Part shown: positions 1 through 5,421 of the stretch, in pieces | Position numbering within the stretch: position 1 is the stretch's first letter | Layout: each line of letters opens with the position of its first letter | NCBI GenBank assembly: GCA_964517075.1 | Contig: CAZFAT010000061.1 | Location: forward strand, 1 to 9,351 | Direction: 5' to 3' | From: CAZFAT01 sp964517075 | GTDB lineage: Bacteria; Acidobacteriota; Vicinamibacteria; Vicinamibacterales; SCN-69-37 | Length of the DNA stretch: 9,351 bases | Notes under the pieces: generated by a model | Told to the model about the DNA's origin: nothing | The model's database searches: none | Seen by the model: the letters and a program-made list of their open reading frames with translations, nothing else | Translations under genes and position numbers: made by a program

Positions 1-33
1 CGGTTCGGCTACTCTCCCGTGCATCGCCGCACC

Positions 34-62
34 TTCAGGCCGCCCTCGCTGTTTGATACGAT
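34..62 (+). promoter_or_regulatory. Possible promoter for the membrane protein-thiE pair
   Basis: TACGAT at 57-62 fits a -10 box and is preceded by TG one base upstream (54-55), giving an extended -10. The best -35 at 17-bp spacing is TTCAGG (34-39), which is weak. A start of transcription near 69-70 would leave only about 8 nt before the GTG at 78. Frame 1 is also open from base 1 to a TGA at 70-72, so the same bases could instead be the tail of a gene outside the window. I prefer promoter, with low confidence. Confidence 0.35.
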
Positions 63-77
63 CCCGGACTGAGTGTC

Positions 78-356
78 GTGATTCATCTCCTTGGCGCGTA
101 TTTCATCGGAGCCGGACTGCTGCTCTCGGTGGCGCCCTGGACCACCTGGTGGGAGCACAATCTCTTTGCGAGCCTGCTGCCCGGCCTCTCGCTCTGGATG
201 AGCAACACGCTGGTACGCGCGGCGGTTTCGGCCGTCGGCTTTCTCACCGTCGCGACCGGCCTGGTGGATCTGCGGGCCGCGCGACGGGGCCGCGCCCGTC
301 GGCCTCAGTCATCGGCGGCCGCCGCGCCGCCCTCGCCGGCCCCCCCTGAGTCGTGA
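78..356 (+). CDS. Small two-span membrane protein, function unknown
   Basis: A 92-residue protein starting at GTG 78; no in-frame ATG gives a better start, and the Shine-Dalgarno signal is poor (GGA at 67-69 at most). Two hydrophobic segments are visible, at about residues 3-20 and 43-65, joined by a Trp-rich stretch (around 21-25). The tail after residue 66 is first Arg-rich, then Ala/Pro/Ser-rich. The charge pattern suggests the Arg-rich end lies in the cytoplasm. The stop overlaps the thiE-like start in a GTGA sequence (353-356), so the two are probably co-translated. I recognise no family. A role tied to thiamine (for example transport) is possible from position only; nothing in the sequence supports it directly. 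Confidence 0.65.
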   Translation: MIHLLGAYFIGAGLLLSVAPWTTWWEHNLFASLLPGLSLWMSNTLVRAAVSAVGFLTVATGLVDLRAARRGRARRPQSSAAAAPPSPAPPES

Positions 357-1018
357 CGGCGCTTCCGCGCCCTTGTGTCTATCTGATCACCGACCGGCGG
401 CGGCTCGCGCCCCGCGCACGGACGGGCCGGGACGAGCTGACGGCGCTCGAGCGCTTCCTCGACGAGGCGATCGACGCCGCCGTGGACGCGATTCAGGTCC
501 GTGAGCGCGACCTGGGCACACGCGCGCTCGCGGACCTCCTCGCCCGCGTGCACGCGCGCGCCCGCGGCGCGGGCACGCGCGTACTCGTCAACGATCGCGC
601 TGACGTCGCCCTGGCCGCCGGCGCCGACGGGGTGCATCTGCCAGGCGACGGCCTGCCCGCCAGCCGGGTGCGGACGCTGAGGGCGGACTGGATCATCGGG
701 AGGTCGGTGCATCCTGGCGACGATCTGTCTGACGTCGCCGAGGTGGACTACCTGCTGTTCGGGACCGTGTTTCCGACGGCCTCGAAGCCGGCGACCTGGC
801 GGGTCGCCGGCCTCGAGGCGTTCGGCGCGATGGCGGCAGCGATCCGGACGCCGGTGATCGCGATTGGGGGCGTGACGCCAGCGCGCGTCAGCGCGGTGGC
901 GGCCGCCGGCGGCGCCGGAGTCGCCGGCATCGGCATCTTCCTGCCGCCGCCGCTCGGACTCGGCGTCAGGGCGGCGGTCGGGGCGTTGCGCGACGCCTTC
1001 GCCGCCGCGCAACGCTAG
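353..1018 (+). CDS. thiE: ThiE/TenI-family thiamine phosphate synthase
   Basis: A 221-residue TIM-barrel protein, the usual length for this family. ThiE joins the pyrimidine pyrophosphate (HMP-PP) to thiazole phosphate to give thiamine phosphate in the cytoplasm. Visible motifs in order: YLITDR (10-15), IQVRERD (47-53), VNDRAD (79-84), ADGVHLP (91-97), GRSVH (116-120), DYLLFGTVFPTASK (132-145) and IAIGGVTP (169-176). The Asn-Asp pair, DGVHL and the Lys of the PTxxK loop fit ThiE. GRSVH and LFGTVF look more like TenI (thiazole tautomerase), where the His of that motif is catalytic; classical ThiE has GVSAH and GPIYPT there. The C-terminal phosphate loop reads GVAGIGIF. Thiamine phosphate synthase is the better guess, with tautomerase the alternative. 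The GTG start at 353 overlaps the upstream stop. No TPP riboswitch is visible in the few bases upstream. Confidence 0.82.
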   Translation: MTALPRPCVYLITDRRRLAPRARTGRDELTALERFLDEAIDAAVDAIQVRERDLGTRALADLLARVHARARGAGTRVLVNDRADVALAAGADGVHLPGDGLPASRVRTLRADWIIGRSVHPGDDLSDVAEVDYLLFGTVFPTASKPATWRVAGLEAFGAMAAAIRTPVIAIGGVTPARVSAVAAAGGAGVAGIGIFLPPPLGLGVRAAVGALRDAFAAAQR

Positions 1019-1019
1019 G

Positions 1020-1034
1020 CAGTTCTGTGAACTG
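1020..1034 (+). repeat. Perfect inverted repeat after thiE
   Basis: CAGTTC-TGT-GAACTG is a 6-bp perfect stem with a 3-nt loop, one base after the thiE TAG stop (1016-1018). No T-run follows, so it is not a classical terminator. Its right arm overlaps a second possible stem, ACTGAC (1031-1036) with GTCAGT (1050-1055), so the two hairpins exclude each other. It may be an RNA 3' stabiliser, a weak terminator or an operator palindrome; the sequence does not decide. Confidence 0.4.
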
Positions 1035-1101
1035 ACAGGATCGCAACGCGTCAGTGACGACAGGGCCACGAGGCCGTCCATCATCACTCTCCAAATTGTC
1101 C

Positions 1102-1141
1102 ATCGTCATTCAATCGTCGATCGTCCGATCACCAAATCGCC
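1102..1141 (+). repeat. Imperfect array of ATCG(T/C)C words upstream of rodZ
   Basis: Five related hexamers occur on one strand: ATCGTC at 1102, 1113 and 1120, ATCACC at 1128, and ATCGCC at 1136, spaced 11, 7, 8 and 8 bases. The block is flanked by a loose direct repeat, CCAAATTGTCCAT (1091-1103) and CCAAATCGCCAT (1132-1143). It is less GC-rich than the genes around it and ends 11 bases before the rodZ -35 box. It could be a cluster of regulator sites or simple sequence drift. Confidence 0.3.
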
Positions 1142-1152
1142 ATGGCAGGTCT

Positions 1153-1181
1153 TTGGACTAATCGCCGTGTCCTGCTAGAGT
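1153..1181 (+). promoter_or_regulatory. Sigma70-type promoter for rodZ-like gene
   Basis: TTGGAC (1153-1158) and TAGAGT (1176-1181) are separated by exactly 17 bp, and a TG at 1173-1174 gives an extended -10. Transcription would start near 1188, about 10 nt before the ATG at 1198. That leaves no room for a normal Shine-Dalgarno sequence at the usual distance, so the message is predicted to have a very short leader. Confidence 0.65.
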
Positions 1182-1197
1182 ACGCGCCTGTTGACTG

Positions 1198-2130
1198 ATG
1201 GAGGATCTGGGTCACCAGCTCAAGCGCGCGCGAGAGGCCCGAGGGGTTTCGCTGCGCGAGATCGCCACGCGGACCAAGATCTCGATCACCGCGCTCGAAG
1301 CGCTCGAACGCAGTGAGTTTCACCGGCTGCCGGGCGGCATCTTCAGCCGCGCGGTCGTGCGCGCCTACGCCACGGAAGTCGGGCTCGATCCCGACATCAC
1401 GGTCGAGAACTTCCTGACGCACGCCCGCCGGCACGAGCGGGAGATCGCCGAACGGGTGGCCGCCGCGATGCCGGGCGTGACGCGCGACGATCGCGAGTTC
1501 CTGGACCGGCAGAAGCGCGCGCTGCGCATCCTGCAGGTGGTCGCCGTACTGCTTGCGGCCGGAGCTCTGGCGTTGCTGGTCTGGCAGGTACGCCGGATGT
1601 GGGCGCCGGACGCGCCGGAGGCAGCACCGGAACCGGCGGTGTCGCTGGCGCCGCCGCCCCCACCGCCACCACCCGCGACGATTCCCGAGCCCGCCACGAC
1701 GCTGCCGCCAACGACCACATCGTCTCCTGTGCCTGAGTCGCCTGGCGCTGGCCGCTCTGGAAGCGCCGGGACACTTGGTGATCGGGCGGGGGCGCCAGCC
1801 GATCCGGCGCCCACAGGTCCGGCCGTTCAGCCGGAGATCGCCGCTGCCCCCGTTGCCACGCCCGTGGCGACCTCGCTGGTGGTGGAACTGACGGCCGCGG
1901 CGGACTGTCAGATCACCAGCGCCCGTGACGGCGGCCCGGCCGAGACGTACCTGCTGCGCGCCGGCACGCGGTACCGTCTGGAGGCTGCCCGCGACCTGGT
2001 ACTCACGGTGGCCGATGCGGGCGCGGTCTCGTGGACCATCAACGGCAGACGCGCCCAGCCGCTCGGCAAGCCGGGTGCCGAGGTCAGGGTGCGCGTGACG
2101 CCCGCCAACGCCGCGGAGTTTCTGCCTTGA
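1198..2130 (+). CDS. rodZ: RodZ-like helix-turn-helix membrane protein
   Basis: A 310-residue bitopic inner-membrane protein. RodZ links the MreB actin-like filament to the rod-shape cell-wall machinery. Residues 1-75 form the RodZ-type helix-turn-helix domain (GHQLKRAREARGVSLREIA, then LPGGIFSRAVVRAYA at 44-58, the characteristic hinge). Residues 76-109 are a charged linker and 111-130 are a clear membrane span followed by Arg-Arg. Residues 136-225 are a Pro/Ala/Thr-rich periplasmic linker with eight consecutive prolines (152-159). Residues 226-310 look like the C-terminal DUF4115 beta domain (a CQIT strand, LLRAGTRYRLEA, then a WTINGRRAQPLG segment). The Trp usually found near the start of that domain is Gln here. 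No shape genes are adjacent and the unit appears monocistronic. The ATG at 1198 is set by the promoter just upstream; GGAGG lies inside the coding region and is not a usable ribosome site for it. Confidence 0.85.
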   Translation: MEDLGHQLKRAREARGVSLREIATRTKISITALEALERSEFHRLPGGIFSRAVVRAYATEVGLDPDITVENFLTHARRHEREIAERVAAAMPGVTRDDREFLDRQKRALRILQVVAVLLAAGALALLVWQVRRMWAPDAPEAAPEPAVSLAPPPPPPPPATIPEPATTLPPTTTSSPVPESPGAGRSGSAGTLGDRAGAPADPAPTGPAVQPEIAAAPVATPVATSLVVELTAAADCQITSARDGGPAETYLLRAGTRYRLEAARDLVLTVADAGAVSWTINGRRAQPLGKPGAEVRVRVTPANAAEFLP

Positions 2131-2136
2131 AGAGAA

Positions 2137-2178
2137 CGACGTCGGGCGTAATTTCGTTGTGAACTACGCCCGGCGTCG
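2137..2178. terminator. Two-way hairpin terminator between convergent genes
   Basis: Arms at 2137-2150 and 2165-2178 pair over 14 bp with a single U-G wobble, around a 14-nt loop that can itself form a 3-bp TTC/GAA stem. On the plus strand it begins 7 nt after the rodZ stop and is followed by a T-rich stretch (2179-2187). On the minus strand the following tract is less U-rich, so it probably works better for rodZ. The 3' arm also encodes the end of the minus-strand small protein, whose TAG (2166-2164) lies at the loop edge. Confidence 0.65.
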
Positions 2179-2376
2179 GTTTCCTTTCCCCTCTGGACCC
2201 TGGCCGCCCCATTCAGAGCGCATGGCGGCCAGTCCGTCCATGAACACATGGGCACGGGACCGTTCCTCCTCGGTCGGCATGGACTTCAGCAGGTCGAGCG
2301 CGCGCGCGAAGTCGCGCTGGATCGTCGCGCGGGTCGTGCTGAAGTAGAGTCGGCGGATTTCGTCGAGCGGATCCAT
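2164..2376 (-). CDS. Small helical protein coupled to the GHMP kinase, unknown
   Basis: A 70-residue protein if translation starts at ATG 2376, which has GTGAGGA 5 nt upstream as a ribosome site. An in-frame GTG at 2388 would add four residues and overlap the kinase stop as GTGA, but has no ribosome site of its own. The kinase stop (2387-2385) lies within the ribosome site, so the two genes are almost certainly translationally coupled. The protein is acidic to mixed-charge and mostly helical: an N-terminal helix (MDPLDEIRRLYFS), a second (TIQRDFARALDLLKSM), then PTEEERSRAHVFMDGLAAMRSEW, and a basic Gly-rich tail. No signal peptide or membrane span. I recognise no family. Its fixed position suggests a partner or regulator of the kinase, which is inference. 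The last codons lie inside the terminator hairpin. Confidence 0.65.
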   Translation of the reverse strand: MDPLDEIRRLYFSTTRATIQRDFARALDLLKSMPTEEERSRAHVFMDGLAAMRSEWGGQGPEGKGNRRRA

Positions 2377-2384
2377 GCGGGTCC

Positions 2385-3374
2385 TCACCGCCGATGGACG
2401 GTGAGCCCTTCGCGTTCGATGGTGAAGGGCAGGAGCGACGCGCCCCCCGACGTCAGCGCCGCGGAGACCTCGACCCGGCGGTCCGGATCAATCAAGCACA
2501 CGATGCCGCCGCCACCGCCGGCGCCGCAGGCCTTGCCCGCCAGCGCGCCGGCGAACCGCGCGCGCTCCAGCAGGTAATCGATCTCGAGCGTCGACACGGT
2601 TGGCACCAGCCGCTTACGGGCTTGCCACTCGGCGGCCATCGCCGCGGCCGCCGCAGGCCAGGCGTGCTGCTCCAGGGCCTCGCGCAGGGCCGTGGCGGCC
2701 GCGCACACCTGGTTCAGGGCGTCCGTGACGAGCACGTCGCCCGCCAGTCGCCGGGTCAGGACATCCCAGGAGTCCAGTCCCGGCCCGGCCGGGCCGAGGT
2801 AGGCGAGGACGAGGCGGCGTTCCAGTTCGCCGACATCGACGCTGAGCGCCACGCGTCGCACGCACGCGACTCCCATTTCGACCGCCGAGACCCCGCCGTA
2901 GAAAGCGGCGCGCACGTCGTGCACGCCCGTCGGCCGCTGCCGGACCTGGGCTTCGGTGTTGACCGCTATCGTCAGGAGGTGGTGATCGTCGACGGGGCGG
3001 CCCGTCCAGGCGGCCAGGGCGCCAATCAACGCCACGTTCATGGCTGACGATCCGCCCAGCCCGCTGCCAGCCGGCGTCCCGGCATACGTGCGCACTTCCA
3101 CGCCGCGTGCGCCGAAGTGGCGGACCAGCCGCGCCGCGAGCGGCAATCGATCCGTGCCGAGCGACTGCGGGTCGTCCGCGTCGACCTGCAGCCCGGTGTC
3201 TTCCGAGGTGATGACGACGCGGTAGTCGCGTCGGGAGGTGAGGGTACAGTGGGCCCGCAGGCTGACGGCGGCACTGACGGTCTGCGCGCGCTCGTGGAAG
3301 AGATACAACGGCCAGATGTCCAACGTGCCGCCCGCGAGATCGAGGCGGGTCGGCGCTGAGGAGTCGATGCGCAC
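2385..3374 (-). CDS. GHMP-family sugar kinase, substrate unknown
   Basis: A 329-residue cytoplasmic kinase of the GHMP superfamily (galactokinase, homoserine, mevalonate and phosphomevalonate kinases). Motif 1 is APTRLDLAGGTLDI (7-20), the ATP loop (motif 2) is PAGSGLGGSSA (101-111), and motif 3 is GKACGAGGGGGIVCLI (280-295). The Asp at 153 in TGVHDVRAAFYGG sits where related heptose kinases carry GxQDQYAAxxGG and may be the catalytic base. The overall look is closest to the HddA (heptose 7-phosphate kinase) and fucokinase-like sugar kinases, but the substrate cannot be read from sequence. No other heptose genes are in the window. The GTG at 3374 is the only possible start: an in-frame stop lies at 3401-3399. 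It is transcribed divergently from nagZ across 26 bp and coupled downstream to a small unknown gene. Confidence 0.85.
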   Translation of the reverse strand: MRIDSSAPTRLDLAGGTLDIWPLYLFHERAQTVSAAVSLRAHCTLTSRRDYRVVITSEDTGLQVDADDPQSLGTDRLPLAARLVRHFGARGVEVRTYAGTPAGSGLGGSSAMNVALIGALAAWTGRPVDDHHLLTIAVNTEAQVRQRPTGVHDVRAAFYGGVSAVEMGVACVRRVALSVDVGELERRLVLAYLGPAGPGLDSWDVLTRRLAGDVLVTDALNQVCAAATALREALEQHAWPAAAAAMAAEWQARKRLVPTVSTLEIDYLLERARFAGALAGKACGAGGGGGIVCLIDPDRRVEVSAALTSGGASLLPFTIEREGLTVHRR

Positions 3375-3381
3375 CGGGCGC

Positions 3382-3393
3382 CCATTATAATGG
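3382..3393. promoter_or_regulatory. Palindromic -10 shared by GHMP kinase and nagZ
   Basis: CCATTATAATGG is a perfect 12-bp palindrome centred at 3387.5. It gives TATAAT on the plus strand (3386-3391) and TATAAT on the minus strand (3389-3384). Each -10 box is followed by exactly 9 nt and then a start codon (ATG 3401, GTG 3374). Predicted start sites are near 3398 and 3377, giving leaders of about 3 nt. No convincing -35 is seen in either direction (best plus-strand match TCGATG, 3364-3369). Confidence 0.65.
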
Positions 3394-3400
3394 CGGCTTC

Positions 3401-4480
3401 ATGTCGGTCCGGCAGCTGCGACGTCACGTTGGCCGTCTGGCCATCGTCGGCTTCGGCGGCCACAGCGTTCCGGACGACCTCCGCGCGCTCATCGCCGAGT
3501 TCGATCTGGGCGGCGTCATCTACTTCGCGAGGAACGTCGCGGAGCCGCGGCAGCTCGCCGAACTCTCCCGCGAAGTGGCGGCGCTCGCCCGCGACTGGCC
3601 GCTCTGGATCAGCGTGGATCAGGAAGGCGGGCGCGTGTTGCGCCTGAAGGCGCCCTTCACCGAGTGGCCGCCGGCCAGCACGCTCGGCCGGTGCGGCGAG
3701 GCCGGCCTGGCCCGCCGGTTCGCTGCCGCGCTGGCCGCCGAGCTGTGCGCCGTGGGCATCAATCTGGACTACGCCCCGGTGCTGGACGTCCTGACCAACC
3801 CCCGCAATCCCGCCATTGGCGATCGCGCGATCTCGAACCGATCCGACGAAGTCGCGAGGCTGGGCGCCGTGTTGATTGAGACGCTGCAATCGTCCGGGGT
3901 CGCGGCCTGTGGCAAGCATTTTCCCGGCCACGGTGACACCAGCGAGGACTCGCATCACCAACTGCCCGTGCTGGATCACGACCGTCGGCGGCTCGATGCC
4001 ATCGAGCTGCCGCCGTTCCGGCAGGCGATCGCGGCCGATGTCGCCGCGATCATGGTCGCGCATCTCTCACTGCCGGCGATCGATCCCGAGCGGCCGGCCT
4101 CGCTCGCGCCCGCCATTATTCAGACGCTGCTGAAGGAAACGCTTCGATTCCCCGGAATGGTCCTGAGCGATGACCTCGGTATGCAGGCGGTAACCGGATC
4201 CCGGCCGTTGGACGTGGCGGCCGTGGACGCCCTTGTGGCCGGCTGTGATGCGGTGCTGCTGTGCAATGTGAGCGTCGACGAGCAGGCGCGCGCCCTGGAA
4301 GCCGTCATCCGGGCCGCCGAAGCGAACCAGCTCACGCGCACCCGGATCGACGACGCGATGGCGCGCCAGCATCGAGAGAAGGCGCGCTTCCTCGCAGGTC
4401 GTCGCCCGGTGCCCGACCTGGCGCTGGTGGGCTGCGAGGCGCACCAGGCCGTGGCGCGGGAGATGGCCGCATGGCAGTGA
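3401..4480 (+). CDS. nagZ: Beta-N-acetylglucosaminidase NagZ (GH3)
   Basis: A 359-residue cytoplasmic glycoside hydrolase family 3 enzyme. NagZ removes GlcNAc from GlcNAc-anhydroMurNAc-peptides brought in during cell-wall recycling. The chain is a single TIM barrel with no signal peptide. Key motifs: SVDQEGGRV (71-79), NLDYAPVLDV (121-130), KHFPGHGDTSEDSHHQLP (172-189), which carries the Asp183-Ser-His185 acid/base dyad of NagZ enzymes, and LSDDLGM (255-261), where Asp257 is the expected nucleophile. Its length fits one-domain NagZ. It is the first gene of the cell-wall operon. Its ATG is about 3 nt from the predicted transcript start, so it is probably translated without a leader. The stop overlaps the next gene by 10 bases. 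Confidence 0.93.
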   Translation: MSVRQLRRHVGRLAIVGFGGHSVPDDLRALIAEFDLGGVIYFARNVAEPRQLAELSREVAALARDWPLWISVDQEGGRVLRLKAPFTEWPPASTLGRCGEAGLARRFAAALAAELCAVGINLDYAPVLDVLTNPRNPAIGDRAISNRSDEVARLGAVLIETLQSSGVAACGKHFPGHGDTSEDSHHQLPVLDHDRRRLDAIELPPFRQAIAADVAAIMVAHLSLPAIDPERPASLAPAIIQTLLKETLRFPGMVLSDDLGMQAVTGSRPLDVAAVDALVAGCDAVLLCNVSVDEQARALEAVIRAAEANQLTRTRIDDAMARQHREKARFLAGRRPVPDLALVGCEAHQAVAREMAAWQ

Positions 4481-5421
4481 CGCCACGCACCCGGGCCGGG
4501 CTGATCAAATTCAGGCCCGCGGGGCCCGGCAGCCGCCTCGCGCTCGTGGCGCCGGCCAGCCCGTTCGATCGCGCCGAGTTCGACCGGGGCGTGACCCGGC
4601 TGATCGAACTGGGCTTCGAGGTCGTGTACGACGACGACGTGTTCGCGGGCGGACCGATCGTGGCCGGCCGGGCGGCCGATCGGGCGGCCGCGCTGGCCCG
4701 CGCCTGCGCTCGAGGCGACGTCGACGTCGTCCTGGCCGTCCGCGGTGGCTACGGCAGCGCGGAGACGCTGCCGTGGCTGGACCAGGCGGCCCTGAGGCGC
4801 ACGCGGACGGCCTTCGTCGGCTATAGCGACGTCACGTCGGTCCACGCGTTCCTCAACTGCCACGTCCGCCTGACGTCCGTCCACGGGGCGATGATTATCG
4901 GGCGCATTGCGTCGGGTCCAGAGGCGTTCGACCGCGCGTCCTGGCTCGGCAGCCTGGCGTCCACGCCGCTCGGCGAACTGGCGCCGGACGGCATCGAGGT
5001 GCTCCGGCCTGGCGAAGCGGTCGGGCCGCTTTTCGGCGGCACGCTCACGCAGATCACCGCGTCGCTCGGCACGCCGTACGAGTTCCTCGCCCCGCCCGGC
5101 CATGTCCTTTTTCTCGAAGAGATCAACGAGCGGCCGTATCGGTTACGAAAGTCGCTCACGCAGTTGCGGCAGAGCGGCCGGCTGAGCAGCGTGGCGGCCA
5201 TCGTCTTCGGCCAGTTGCCGGGCTGCGACGAGCCGGGCGGCGCCGTCACGGCGCGGCAGGTCGTCGCCGAGGTGTTCGCGGATTTTCCCGGCCCGATTCT
5301 GTTCGGCTTTCCCTCGGGCCACACGACGACGCCCCTGATTAGCCTGCCGCTCGGCGTGGACACCCGCGTCGTCGCGCGGGATCGACCGCGGCTGGTGGTC
5401 GAGGAAGCCGCGGCGGGATAG
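4471..5421 (+). CDS. ldcA: LD-carboxypeptidase (muramoyltetrapeptide, S66)
   Basis: A 316-residue peptidase of family S66. It cuts the terminal D-Ala from the murein tetrapeptide in the cytoplasm, giving the tripeptide that Mpl re-uses. The Ser-Glu-His triad is visible: Ser119 in FVGYSD, Glu216 in LFLEEINERPYRL, and His284 in FPSGH. RGGYGS (91-96) is the usual Gly-rich turn and LFGGTLTQ (187-194) is the second family signature. I chose ATG 4471 because GGGAG (4458-4462) lies 8 nt upstream. GTG 4477 would overlap the nagZ stop as GTGA but is worse placed for that ribosome site. The frame is open further upstream but only inside nagZ. The stop shares one base with the mpl start (TAGTG). Confidence 0.92.
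   Translation: MAVTPRTRAGLIKFRPAGPGSRLALVAPASPFDRAEFDRGVTRLIELGFEVVYDDDVFAGGPIVAGRAADRAAALARACARGDVDVVLAVRGGYGSAETLPWLDQAALRRTRTAFVGYSDVTSVHAFLNCHVRLTSVHGAMIIGRIASGPEAFDRASWLGSLASTPLGELAPDGIEVLRPGEAVGPLFGGTLTQITASLGTPYEFLAPPGHVLFLEEINERPYRLRKSLTQLRQSGRLSSVAAIVFGQLPGCDEPGGAVTARQVVAEVFADFPGPILFGFPSGHTTTPLISLPLGVDTRVVARDRPRLVVEEAAAG

Noticed and set aside
1..72. C-terminal end of an upstream plus-strand gene
   Set aside because: Frame 1 is open to a TGA at 70-72, but 23 codons without a motif are not enough, and an extended -10 box lies in the same bases. Left undecided.
305..1087. 260-codon minus-strand frame opposite thiE
   Set aside because: Low-complexity Arg/Gly/Ala translation; the plus-strand gene is clear.
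1019..1197. Riboswitch or small RNA in the spacer before rodZ
   Set aside because: The predicted transcript for rodZ starts about 10 nt before ATG, leaving no space for a riboswitch, and I see no known RNA fold.
3038..4063. 341-codon minus-strand frame opposite nagZ, running into the GHMP kinase in another frame
   Set aside because: Both overlapped genes are well supported by motifs; this frame shows none.
4261..4470. Longer N-terminus for ldcA
   Set aside because: The extra 70 codons lie within nagZ and read as Arg/Gly-rich shadow. The family begins just before the AxVAPAS strand, and ATG 4471 has a good ribosome site.
3401..4480. Secreted GH3 beta-glucosidase
   Set aside because: There is no signal peptide, only one domain, and the KHFPGHGDTSEDSHH loop with the Asp-Ser-His dyad is specific to NagZ-type enzymes.
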